From: Cymbidium sinense
Taxonomy: Eukaryota; Streptophyta; Magnoliopsida; Asparagales; Orchidaceae
DNA length: 64,000 bases
Direction: 5' to 3'
NCBI GenBank assembly: GCA_021442155.1
Contig: CM038214.1
Location: forward strand, 52,422,514 to 52,486,513
Every line of letters starts with the position of its first letter. Positions within the stretch are counted from its first letter, which is position 1. Shown piece by piece: positions 23,931 to 34,689 of this stretch. A program made the position numbers and the translations under genes. Under the pieces are notes generated by a model. The model saw only the letters and a list, made by a program, of their open reading frames with translations. It did not search any database and was not told the DNA's origin.

Positions 23931-25535
23931 ATATCAAGTGAAATTAAGCAAGTTGCTAAAGATGTGCTTGGAGAATCAAAAGGAAAAGCTTCTTTTAATA
24001 AGAATAGTTGGTGGTGGAGTCAGAGTGTGCAAGAAAAGATAAGAAATAAGAAGCATTGTTATAAAACTTGATTTAGATGTAAAAATTCGGAGAATTGGGA
24101 AAGATATAAAGTGGCCTGTAGAGATTCTAAGAAAGCAATATATGATGCAAAAAATTTAGCTTTTAGTGATTTATACAATAGATTAGATACCAAAGAAGGT
24201 GAAAGATATATGTATAAGTTAGCCAAGCAAAGAGATAGGAGAAGTAAAGATATAGTTCAAGTGAGGGGTATTAAGGATGAAAATAATAAAGTGCTTTTCT
24301 TAGAAAAAGATATTAAAAATAGGTGGATGAGATATTTTGATAAACTTTTTAATGAAGGATCTAAAAGTACGATTGATTTTAGCAACCTTAATACCCTAAA
24401 CAAAAATAAAGAATTTCATTTTTATCATCGTATTAGTAAATCTGAAGTTAGTGAAGCTTTAAGGAAAATGAAATGTGGAAAAGCAGTAGGACCGGATAAT
24501 ATTCCAATAGATGTGTGGAAATGTTTAGGAGATCAAGGAATTTCTTGGCTTACAAATCTTTTTAATGTTATTTTAAAGGCTAAAAAGATGCCAGATGAGT
24601 GGAAAAAGAGTCTATTGGTTCCTATATTTAAGAATAAAGGTGATGCACAAGAGTGTGCAAATTATAGAGGAATTAAGTTAATGTGCCATACATTAAAATT
24701 ATGGGAGAGAGTAATTGAGCATAGGTTACGATGTGATACAGAAGTTTTTCACAATCAGTTTGGTTTCATGCTAGGTAGATCTACTATGGATGCTATACAT
24801 TTGTTAAGAGGTTTAATAGAGAAGCATAGAGAAAGTAAGAAGGATCTACATATGTTATTTATGGATTTAGAGAAAGCTTATGATAAAGTCTCAAGGGATG
24901 TTCTTTGCAAAGTTCTAGAACAGAAAGGAGTTAATATTGGTTATATTCAAGTCATTAAGGATATGTATACTAGAGCTGTTACTTGTGTCCAAACACAAAG
25001 AGGATTGACAAAATATTTTCCTATTTCAGTTGGATTACATCAAGGATCAACATTAAGCCCTTATCTTTTTTACTTTAGTTATGGAAGTTCTTACAAGGCA
25101 TTTACAAGAAGATGTACCTTGGTGTATGCTTTTTGCTGATGACATTCTTCTTGTTGATAAGACTAGAGAGTCTAACAGAAACTTGAATTATGGAGGTCAA
25201 CTTTAGAGTCTAAAGGTTTTCGTTTAAGTAGATCTAAAACTGAATATATGGAGTGTAATTTTAGTTGTAGAAGTTTTAGTGATAGTGTTGTGACTTTAGA
25301 TGATCAAGTCATTAATAAGAGTGAGCGATTCAGATATTTAGGCTCTATTGTTCAAAATGATGGTGAAATAGATGGAGATGTTATTAGTAGAATTCAAGTT
25401 GGATGGTTGAAGTGGAGGAATGCATCTGGCCTATTATGTGATAGAAAAGTTCCACTTAAACTTAAGGGAAAATTTTATAAGATGGTGGTAAGACCTGACT
25501 TATGGTGCGAATGTTGGCCAATAAAAGAAGCATAA
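23931..25535 (+). pseudogene. RTE LINE reverse transcriptase, broken
   Basis: After the TAG at 23922, the same frame encodes EVLGESKG-type linker sequence (VAKDVLGESKGKASF), then a TGA at 24069, then an open stretch to 25139. RT motifs seen: MKCGKAVGPDNIPIDVWK, MPDEWKKSLLVPIFKNKGD, NYRGIKLMCHTLKLWERV, NQFGFMLGRSTMDAIHLL, FMDLEKAYDKVSRDVL and SVGLHQGSTLSPYLF. An extra T in the homopolymer at 25066-25071 shifts the frame; the FADD active site (25132-25143) lies in the shifted frame. A second shift near 25180 returns to the first frame for [20 protein letters not shown] and [19 protein letters not shown]. The catalytic residues themselves are intact; reading-frame damage inactivates it. Confidence 0.88.
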
Positions 25536-25893
25536 GACTAAGTTAAGTGTTACGAGATGAGGATGCTTAGGTGGATGAGTGGCTTTACTCACGAGAGATA
25601 GAATGCAAAATGAGTATGTTCAGGAAAAATTTGGAGTAGCTCCATGGTAGATAAGATTAGGGAGAATCGCGAGATGGTTTGGCCACATAAAGCGTTGGCG
25701 TCATGACCGATTAGGAGAGTAGATGCATTAGATTTGCCTTATGTTAAGAAAGGTAGAGGTAGACCTAAAAGACTTGGTTAAGATGTATAAAAATGATCTT
25801 AGTATACTTGAATTAGATGAGAATTTTACACATAATAGGACACAATGGAGACGAAGGATTCATATAGCCGACCCCACCTAGTGGGATTAAGGC
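25536..25893 (+). pseudogene. C-terminal segment and 3' end of the LINE, multiple stops
   Basis: Fragments in changing frames match the usual C-terminus of plant RTE proteins: EMRMLRWMSGFTHER, VDALDLPYVKKGRGRPKR and an end equivalent to HIADPTxxxxGL just before the (TTG) tail. At least five stops and further shifts occur, denser than in the RT part. Confidence 0.75.
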
Positions 25894-25911
25894 TTGTTGT
25901 TGTTGTTGTTG
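25894..25911 (+). repeat. (TTG)6 tail of the LINE
   Basis: Six exact TTG units end the LINE and touch the 3' target-site duplication. RTE elements end in short tandem repeats rather than poly-A, which fits. Confidence 0.9.
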
Positions 25912-25952
25912 TATACTTTAATGAACAATAATAAGCAACAATAAAGAAAATT
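25912..25952. repeat. Target-site duplication, 3' copy (41 bp)
   Basis: Identical to 22760-22800 over all 41 bases; the following bases (AACAGTGC) differ from the LINE start. Confidence 0.93.
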
Positions 25953-26300
25953 AACAGTGCATGAAATGTAAAAAGAGAACACAGAGACTTTTACGTGGTT
26001 TATGCGAATCCCAAAAACTAGCCTATGTCCATGCCCAGCAACCCAAGCTAGGAATTCACTAAATCAAAGTTGAGATTATAATAAATCATATGTACTCTCC
26101 TTCACGGGCAAGTACAACCCAACACTATACTTTTCTACATGGAAAAGTACAACCCAACACTGTACTTTCCTATACGGGTAGGTACAATCCAATAAAAAAG
26201 GGAAGAGATGTAAAGATCTAACTCTCAATTTAAAATTAATTTTGCACTCACAACCCAACTATACCAATATCAAAGAAACTGATAAAAGAAAAAGAGAGCT
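25953..26300 (-). other. Right part of the LTR/promoter-like sequence split by the LINE
   Basis: Contains AACACAGAGACTTTTACGTGG and AGCCTATGTCCATGCCCAG, strings that I recall from many plant LTR ends, then a short tandem repeat. I infer it was contiguous with 22180-22759 before the LINE arrived. No coding potential is seen. Confidence 0.4.
26091..26194. repeat. 35-bp tandem repeat, 3 units
   Basis: Units start at 26091, 26126 and 26161, each of the form T(G/A)TACT..CC T.CACGGG.A.GTACAA(C/T)CCAACAC. The period is 35 bases with a few substitutions. The minus-strand ORF over it (26076-26258) is a by-product of the repeat. Confidence 0.85.
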
Positions 26301-27890
26301 CACTTCTCAATTAACTTAATATTAAAGTTAATGTAAGAACTTGAATGGAATACTAAATGGAAGTATGTCTTCAAATAAGTTTGATTTATTTTAATAAGAT
26401 GAAATCTTGAAAGGAAAAAAAGATTTGAAATGATAACTTAAAACATCACACAATTAAGTTATGAATAATAAATCACAACAAATGTTGTATAAGAATTTGT
26501 ATTATATAATAATCAAATTTGTATGAAAGACCAATTCAAATAAGTTTAATTAAAATCTCTTTTAAAACTACTTTATTATATGCAAGTGATGAAATATTTG
26601 CAAATATTAGCTTCCAAATCACTTGTATATTATTTGAAATCAAATATAAGATTACCTTCACTAAAAAAAAATAAAACTTTAAAAATAAATCCTTACTCGA
26701 CTTAAATCAAATGTTTCGGCAAAAGAAAACTTCCAATCACAATTTAACTTTTTTCATGAAAACCATGATTGATTGAATTAACTAAGAAGATTTGCAAGGT
26801 AGGATGAAAAGTTTAAGCAAAAAATAATTTAAATGAAACCTCTTTAAGCTTTAAGCCAAGGTTGAATTTCACCAATCCTTCAAGTTTCCAATGCAATCAA
26901 CAAGCCAATCTTTTTTTTCCAAGGGAAAGAGAAGGATGATGCATAGTTGTTGCATTTGAATCATAAAAAACTCTAAAGGAATAGTGTAGCAAGAAGTAGG
27001 CAAAGAGTGGAAAGATAGCTATAAAAACTTTTTCTTCAAATCAAGTAGAAAGGGTGAGGCTACAAGGGTCGGCAAAGTATGAGATGGTTAGAGAGAAAAT
27101 TATTTAGGGAAGGATTTGATCTGGATCATGTAATTAAATCAAATAGATACCTAAGATTTTTGGCCATGACAGAAAGCAGAGGGAAATAAATTTAGCAATG
27201 ATTTGAATTTTGAAATCAAATGAAATAAAATAAGGTTGGCCAAGGCATGAGAGGGAATTCTCTTTTAAGAAAAGTATTCAAAAATTCAACGAAGATTTCA
27301 AACAATTCATGAAGAATATCTCCAAGAAAATAATGTAGAGAGGGAGAGAGAGATAAAAGACAGACCAAATGGCATAAATGAAGTTTAAAATAAAATTCAT
27401 ATTAAGGTGATCTGCATAATAGAGGGAAATAGATTAAGAAAAAATTTTAATTTAAAATGGCATTGAAACCTAAATACGAATTAGAATTGAATGAGAGTTG
27501 AGTTTAGATTATTTGTGACAAGAGAATAAAATTAAGATGAGAATTAATAACAAGCATTTACCTTAACATGGAAATCTCCATAAGAATTTTAGATTTTTGA
27601 TATGATGTTTACTAAGAAAGAGATTTTAAGTATGGATTAATATAATATGATATGGTGAAGATAATAACTCAAATGGAGAAATCACGAATTAGGAAAAAAT
27701 ATGAATTAATTTGAATAAAATAATTTTTAAAAAATCCATGGGAATATCTGCCATGGCTAGTTTTCATGATTTAAATTATTTCAATTTAATGCAATGAATA
27801 AATTTAAATCCAAGTTGATTATTTAATGTGCTATTTAAGTAATAAATAGCATTTAAATTAATCAAATTTTAATTATATGTGGCTGGCTAT
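26301..27890. other. Unassigned AT-rich stretch
   Basis: About 1.6 kb with no ORF, RNA gene or similarity to other parts of this window that I can see. It is rich in short A- and T-runs and ends where the LTR-like block at 27891 begins. Confidence 0.5.
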
Positions 27891-30800
27891 TGACCTCACT
27901 TTTTGAGCAAGTTCTCAAATTTCTCATTATAAATCTAGGACTCTTATAGATATTAAGAGCTCCTTAGTCTTAAGACAATTCTAGTGATTTAGTGAACACT
28001 TAACTTAAGCCTAGAGACTTAGAAGAATTAGCTACTAGAATAGGTTGTGCCCTAGGGACTTAGGAAGACATGCCTACTCTATAGCCTAAACCCAATCCAT
28101 ACTTTCCTTTTCAAACCAAACCTCAAATTCATACCAAACAAAAACCAAATTTCCATGACTCATAATCAATCTCATGATCAAATTCAAGTTCAAAATTTCT
28201 CCATAAAACCTCATGATCAAATTCAAAACCCTTCTAAAGCCCTTTGATTTCATCTTATGGACTTAGCCTTAACCAAATTCAAATCAATCCCAATTCATTT
28301 GATTTTCTCAAATATCAATTCAATCTTTCAATCAAACTATCAAATTCCAATTCAAATCCAACTTCAAATGATTCAATCCTAATGATCAAAACTAAATCCA
28401 AACTCAACCAAATTCCTTCTAAGCCTTTTTGAACTTCCTCCATGAGCTTGGTCAAATTTGCTTCCAAATCACTCCAAACTCAAGTGATTTTCTCATGAAT
28501 CATTTTTATTTTTATTTATATTCTCAAATATAAATGAAATATAAATTCAAATAGCCTTAACCAAATCTAAAATCAAATCAAAATTCAATTTATACCCTTT
28601 AAGAAAATTCCTTGAACTTGGCCAAATCCTATCTAAATCAAATCAAAACTAATTGATTTTCTCTTGAATCAATCATTCCTTCAATTATCTATCCAAATAT
28701 AAATGAAATCTACAATCATTAAGCCAAATCAAAATCAACTCAAGTAAAACCCAACCTAGCCCATTTGACTTGAGATATTCAAATGAGCCAAAACTCATTT
28801 GAACCAAAACTAATTACAATTGAATTTATATGTCAATCTCAAATCCATATATAAACTCAACTAAATCAAACCCAACTCAAAATCAAGTCAACTAAACCCA
28901 ATTGGCTCACTTGACCCAAAGTGGCCAATTTAATCTACATGAATCAAAATCAAATTCAATCTCAATCAAAATGAATTAAGCCAATCCAACTTCATGTCAT
29001 GATTGTTGATCATCCTAGGTTAATCAATTATCATGAATTGGGTCAAACCAAGTCAACTGAGCCTGTTGACTGAGTGAACCCTTTAACCCATATGAAGCCA
29101 AACAAGCCAAATTACAACTTAAACCAAATTGATTACAACAAATAGCTCAAGTTCATTCCAAATTGAATATTAAACTTGACCAAGGCCTTAATTGAGCCCA
29201 ATTTGACCAATTGGTCAACCTAACCCAACTTAGCCCAAATTGACCTTAAGAGTCAAATCAACCTAAAACCCAATCAAATCCAAATTGAACTAAACCAAAG
29301 CCTACAATATATTTTAAATGAACAACCAAACCCAAACCTAGCCATGATTAAAGCTAATTTGGTCAATTGGATCAAATTGGTCAACTTAGCCCAAATTGAC
29401 CTAATGGATCAAATTGGCCAAAATCCAAATAAAATCTAAATTAAACCAAATTGGTTGAAACCAATTAAACCAATATACTCCAATTGATCATTTAAACTAG
29501 ATCCAACCCTTGGTTTGATCCAATTTGACTAATTGTTCAACCTAACCCGAGTTGACCCAATTTGGCCTAAATGGGTCAAATTGACCCATATTAAACCAAA
29601 TGAACTCCAAATAATATGAAATTTGGTCCAACTCACTTTTGACTCATTTGAAATCTTCTCAAATCAAGTTCAATGCTAAATGACCGCTTTTCCCTTGGGT
29701 CAAGGGCATCCCATAAGTAAAGACACTTGCCTAAGTGGTCATTTCTCTTCCTTGGCCACTTGGCACTCATCCATTGGTCCACCTAGGTACTAAGGACACT
29801 AATCATCTGACCGAAGAGGTGGTTGGGGTAGCCATAACTGATGGAGAGGTGAATTCACCTCACCTCTTCCATTGGAACACTTAGGATGAAGGACTTCCGC
29901 CTCTCCTTGATAGGACACCCACCTGTCCTTCATGACAACCACTTCACATGCCTTAGCCAACCAAAATAATCCACCTAGGATAATTCCCTTACATTCACAA
30001 CCACCGCAAGCCAAGGACACCCATTTTGGAGCCAAAAATCACAAAATGAAGGAGATTTTCGGCCACATTTCAAACTAGAAAAATAGAGGCAGCAAAACTC
30101 ATCATATCCCCCTCATTTCCATCCCCATATAGCTCCCAAACCAACCAACAATCATTCCCACTTGATTTTTGAGCAAAAGCAAACAAAATCAAGTTGATTT
30201 CGGCAAGGAAGCAGAGACCACTGGTAGATACATCATTCTGAAGTGAAAGCGAAGGTATAGGCTCATTCCAAGACTTTTTTTCTCACTCAAGAGCATGCTT
30301 GGATCATCACTGTCACTGAAAATCATCCCCGGTGAGGTAACTTTCAAGAAAACCCATAGTCAGCCTTAGGATTTCTTATTTTGTGATGATTTTCATGTGA
30401 TTTTTAGAATTTTTTTAGATATTATTCGCATTCTTTATTTTATACAATCCTAATATGATATAAGAGTTTTTGCGTATGAATTGATACAAAAATGTGTCCA
30501 TTCATACAAAATTTCACTTAGATTTTGAAAAAATTTCATTTTCTCCCTAAGATCACTGTTCAGCTGCCGAAACGCACACCAGCCATCCAATCTAGTGATG
30601 CACAAAATTGAATGACTCAGATTATGTGTGATCTAAGCATTTCTACCCTTCAGATCATGCAGATTGGATCTAGAATGTTCAATCTATGATTGGATCTAGA
30701 CTATCTAATCTGCGATCAGATTTAGACCGTCCGATCCATGATTAGATCTGGACCATCTGATCAAAGTCCAATCTATGATCAGACGGTCCAATCTGATCCA

Positions 30801-30940
30801 CATATCCCTTTCACTATTCCCACTCATTCGATTGAAGCAGCATCACACCAACTAGTCGTGCAGTGCCGTGTGGCAATGCACATCACGTGGCATCACGTGC
30901 CATGTGGCACTGTGCATCCAATAAGAAACTTTCAAAAAAA
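27891..30940 (+). repeat. LTR-like block D (5' side of the plus-strand Tat element)
   Basis: Starts TGACCTCAC and is collinear with 38201-41340, at roughly nine identical bases in ten by eye (for example the stretch GCTACTAGAATAGGTTGTGC near 28030 and 38345). The reverse complement of the same family makes up 1985-6368, 14400-18406 and 46980-51677. It ends near 30940, after a GC-rich patch with repeated CACGTGGC-type words, well before the full length seen in 38201-46066. It is therefore a truncated 5' LTR or a partial copy. The ORFs at 29799-30035 and 30738-31090 fall inside it and have no conserved counterpart. Confidence 0.65.
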
Positions 30941-31050
30941 GTGCAAAACTCATATAACCAAACCCCATCTAAGAATCCCCATGATTGCTACATGGAGGCT
31001 CTTTTAAAAATCAAAATCAAAATCATTTTTCAAAAGAATCTTTTTGAAAA

Positions 31051-32372
31051 TAGTTATCTTTATTCAGCATACCCAAATTTGTTGAATTAAGATCCTAATT
31101 TTGAATAAAATCATAGCATAAAATTGAAACTCCAGTTAACATATTTCACATATGCTAGAGTTGGAGTTTCCTTTTTTTTTCAAAAGCACACTTTTGAAAA
31201 TGACCACCTTCATACACATGCTCAAATTTGTTGAATGAAGATTCTATTTTCAGATAAAATCATAGCATAAAATTGAAACTCCACTTAATATATTTGACAT
31301 ATGCTAGAGTTGAAGCTTCCCTCTTTTTAAAAGCAAGAAATCACACAAATAAAATCAAGACAAATTTTGGACTCCATTTGGCATACTCAAATTTGTCAAA
31401 TGAGAGTCTCATTTTCAAAAATCACAAAAACAAGTTGAATTCTATTTAACATACCTAATTTTTTAAAATAGATTTCCCTTTTTCAAAAATCATAAACATA
31501 TTCAGCCTCCTACTTAACATACCAAATTTGTTGAGTAAGAGTCTCATTTTTTTTTCAAATCATAAATACATTTGGTTTCCTACTTAACATACCAAATTTG
31601 TTAAGTAAGAACCTCATTTTCAAAAGAAAACAAAAACATATCAAATCACATTTGACTTCCACTTAACATATCAAATTTGTTAAGCAAGAGTCTCATTTTC
31701 AAAACACAAATCAATCACATTTGGCTTTCACGTAGCATATCAAATTTGTTAAGTGGGAGTCTCATTTTCAAAAGCAAACAAACACAAATCATAATCAAAT
31801 TTGGCTCCCACCTAAAATATCAAATTTGTTAAGTGAGAGTCTCATTTTCAAACACATATCAAACACATTTGGCCTCTACTTAACATACCAAATTTGTTAA
31901 GTAAGAAGCCACTTTCAAATCAAATCAACATATATCACACATAAACCAATCATCACAAGCAAAGATATTTTCAAAAAAATTTCAAAACATATAATCAAAA
32001 CCTCTTTTTAGCATACGTAAATTTGCTAAGTAAATGTTTTCCAAATTAAAATTTTCAAACAAGACATACAATGCAAATACCTTCAAGGGTCTCTCCAAAT
32101 ATTTGAACCTCGCCCAACCTACTTAAATTTGTTGAGTATGGGTTCTAAATCAAAATCTTATGGAAAAGTCTCTCCTTTCATCATAAATCTTGCCAATGGA
32201 TCCCCATTTAGCATACCTAAATTTGTTAAATGAGGATTCTAATTTAGAAGGACAAATAAAAATCAATAATTCAAGTCAACATCAAGGCAAAAGATTCTCC
32301 TCCAATTCTATAAATCTTTCCTTGCAATTGGAACCCCATTCAACATAACCAAAATTATTGAAATGTGGGTTC
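31051..32372. repeat. Array of about 16 diverged hairpin repeats
   Basis: About 14 units share the core ACTTAACA-TACCAAATT-TGTTAAGT, an inverted repeat with a conserved AT-rich loop; two further units have outer arms GAAACTCCA / GGAGTTTC (31126-31170, 31275-31319). Units lie at about 31055, 31205, 31369, 31436, 31503, 31574, 31653, 31722, 31803, 31871, 32000, 32105, 32198 and 32330. Outer arm bases change together: GGTT..AACC (31574), GGCC..AGCC (31871), GACT..AGTC (31369), GAAC..GTTC (32330). The array lies between the LTR-like block and the protease region, where leader and gag would be expected. No ORF spans it. Confidence 0.85.
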
Positions 32373-32399
32373 TGACTCAAGATCAAAAGATAAAATCAA

Positions 32400-33388
32400 G
32401 CAATAATGATTGAAGTAATTGAAGGAAAGGGATGCCACCCAGCTCTTAAGATAAAAGAAGGTTGGGATATTGACTTATCCCGAACCTCTAAAAAGTAGTT
32501 TCTAAAATTAAAAACTCTCTCTATAGGTGCCTGAGGCAGCTCAAACCTCTAACACCAAGAAAGGTTTGTAAGTTGCTAAAGACAACTTGAAGAAGGTGAT
32601 AGCCCAGTAGTAGCAGCAGCACCAGTCCACCTTACTTTCCCAAGATAGTTCAATAACACAATCACCATCCGAGTCTAGTACTCCATCCACAGTTACAGCT
32701 ACTACTTCTTCCTCCACTGGCTCTTCTTTTATCAGCAGGAGCATTGTATCAGTGGACATGGGAATTAAATCCCTTACCCCACTTACTTTCTTAGATTTCT
32801 ATCATGTACCTCCACCCGAAAAGAAATCAATGAAGAAAGCTTTCACTTACATCTTGTCCACTTTTGATACTTATGATTTTATTCCTCGTGAAAACTCTCT
32901 GAGTTCAAAAAATAATAATGATAGCTCTTGTCATTCCAATCCACTCTCTTTTGATTCAGAATCAGACTTTCCTTTTTTTTAATCAATCTGGTTCACCTCT
33001 TGAGATTAACTTGGAGTCAATTGACTCTAAGGATCCCATAAGAGAAACTATAGGTATACCTAATGAGAAGGTAGAACTTTCCACAAGTTCATCATTCCAA
33101 GAAATAACTGAAGTCAGCCTACATAGTGGCAAAGTTCTACATCCTAGGGTAGCACCTCTTAATAAGGGTAAACAAGTAATTAGTTCCAACGAGCAGATAG
33201 CCCCTCCACAAGATGCTCCACCTATGGATATTCTTATGGAGGACCAATTCAATGTTGATTATAATGTCCTAGCACATCTTAGAAAGTTTCCAGCTAAGTT
33301 AAGCATATATGATGCCCTTGTCTTATCCAAAGAGATAAGGGAATCTCTAGTCAAGGCTCTTTTTGATCTAGAGATATGCATAACTTAG
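32400..33388 (+). pseudogene. gag C-terminal / protease-proximal remnant of plus-strand Tat element
   Basis: Two overlapping frames carry it: 32752-32982 (FLDFYHVPPPEKKSMKKAF, then a Ser/Asn-rich stretch) and 32918-33388. The latter encodes SLHSGKVLHPRVAPLNKGKQ, DILMEDQFNVDYNVLAHLRK and FPAKLSIYDALVLSKEIRES, the conserved module just before protease in this family (also at 10860-10740 and 53620-53500 on the minus strand). The frame change lies near 32960 in a run of eight T. The start region has a pyrimidine-rich stretch ending TCTATAG at 32526 that resembles a splice acceptor. The gag core and zinc knuckle are missing upstream, where the hairpin array sits. Confidence 0.65.
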
Positions 33389-33399
33389 CTGACTACTAC

Positions 33400-34135
33400 T
33401 AAAGAGGAGACACACAGCTCAAAGGATATCTTAGGAGTTACATTCAATGATGAAGACTTGTTTTTAGAAACTACCAAGAATAACCCCCCTCTTTACATTA
33501 CAATGGATGTTGGAAGATATAGGTTATCAAGAGTTTTGGTTGGCCAAGGTGCATCAATCAACACTATGAGTTTAACAACCCTTGCCTTCTTGATCATCAA
33601 CATCTCTAAACTCCTAAAGGAGAGGATGATGTTGAGAAGATTCAATGAATAAGGCGAGAGGGCCTTAGGCTCCATAGTGTTGTCATTAGAGATAGATGAT
33701 TGAAAGACTAAAGCCAAGTTTAATATTATAGACTCGGATACATCATTCAATGCTTTGCTTGGGAGACCATGAATACATGAGAACAACATAGTTGCATCCT
33801 CTCTACATCAATGCATGAAGTTCATGAGAGGTGGAATTGAGTACTGCATCGAAGGAGATCTCAAACCCTTCACAGTTCATAAGGTCGGGATATATGAAGA
33901 TGCATCCTATTTCCATCCCCAAAATCAACAAGTCCATTCTCGCAAATCTAGTCAAGATCCCCAAGATGGACAAAAACAAAGAAAAGAAAAAGAAAAAGAA
34001 AAAGAAAATGAGGAGAAAAAGATAAAGAAAAATATAATAAAAGAGAGTGAGACATGGACTCAGGGGAAGATAAAAAGCTTGACATTAGATTCCACCCATA
34101 GCTTGTTACTCCATTCGAACATATGGGTAGGATGA
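33400..34135 (+). pseudogene. Aspartic protease of plus-strand Tat element, catalytic Asp lost
   Basis: Encodes FNDEDLFLETTKNNPPLYIT, then RYRLSRVLVGQGASINTMSL (about 33520-33575), where the family has D(S/Q)GAS: the catalytic Asp reads Gly. It continues with ERALGSIVLSLEIDD, FNIIDSDTSFNALLGRP (then a stop where Trp of the RPWIH box is expected) and LHQCMKFMRGGIEYCIEGDL, KPFTVHKVGIYEDASYFHP. A lysine/glutamate-rich stretch follows at 33970-34040. Stops at about 33388, 33650, 33702 and 33769 break the frame. An intact enzyme would cut the polyprotein into gag and pol parts. Confidence 0.75.
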
Positions 34136-34689
34136 CCAAACTCCACTAAGTAGAGGTAGATGATAATTTAGAGGCTGCCCCTGAGGTGAAAAGCCTCCAT
34201 ATTAAACACCCAATAAGAGGTATGCCCCATCCACTAGGAGTACACCTGCTATCCACATAGACTTAGAATCTAGTTTAGAGGATGAGTTTTATGTGGTTAG
34301 CACACCAGCCAGTTCTTCTCAATAGTAGATTCCTTTTAAGGTGACATTTGAGCATGACAATGATATAGACTGGGCTCCAAAAGCAAAGCATAAATGTATT
34401 TTCTTTTGCATATGAAATAGTTAGTAGTCAGTTGGGAACCTAAACTCTAACCTTACTTTCTTCCTAGATAGTTGAGGGTTTGGTAGTTAAGGAATCCCTT
34501 AAATTTTTTGCAGATGGGAAAACTCAAAGGTTCTTTTTGGGAGCATCATCCTTAAGGCAGGAAGTTGATGTAGAACTTGAGGATGATTCATATAAAGATT
34601 TAATACAGTTGTCTTTTGATTGGTATTCACCTTGTGCTCTTAATTTAGCAAAGAAGGGATTAATCCCACATACTTGATCTAAACACAAG

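Larger units (their letters stand above)
22801..25911 (+). mobile_element. Near-full-length RTE-type LINE insertion
   Basis: A 3.1-kb non-LTR element bounded by a perfect 41-bp duplication. The 5' leader (22801-22947) has the AGTCCGGATG...GGAGGGTTGC...GCCAGTGTAAAA pattern I recall from plant RTE elements. It is followed by an endonuclease domain, a reverse transcriptase and the characteristic C-terminal segment. The tail is (TTG)6 in place of poly-A, as is usual for RTE. The length equals that of full-length family members, but stops and frameshifts break the ORF in many places, so it is not autonomous. It inserted into an LTR-like sequence (22180-22759 plus 25953 onwards). Confidence 0.9.

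Noticed and set aside
30738..31090. ORFs of 89 and 75 codons near repeated GATCTG words
   Set aside because: They lie in an LTR-like region with short repeats (GATCAGA/TCTGATC and CACGTGGCA types); no domain, and frames overlap.
34480..34677. 65-codon ORF between protease and RT considered as a separate gene
   Set aside because: It lies in the protease-RT linker of the gypsy polyprotein and resembles that linker (DSYKDLIQLSFDW); it is part of pol rather than a gene of its own.
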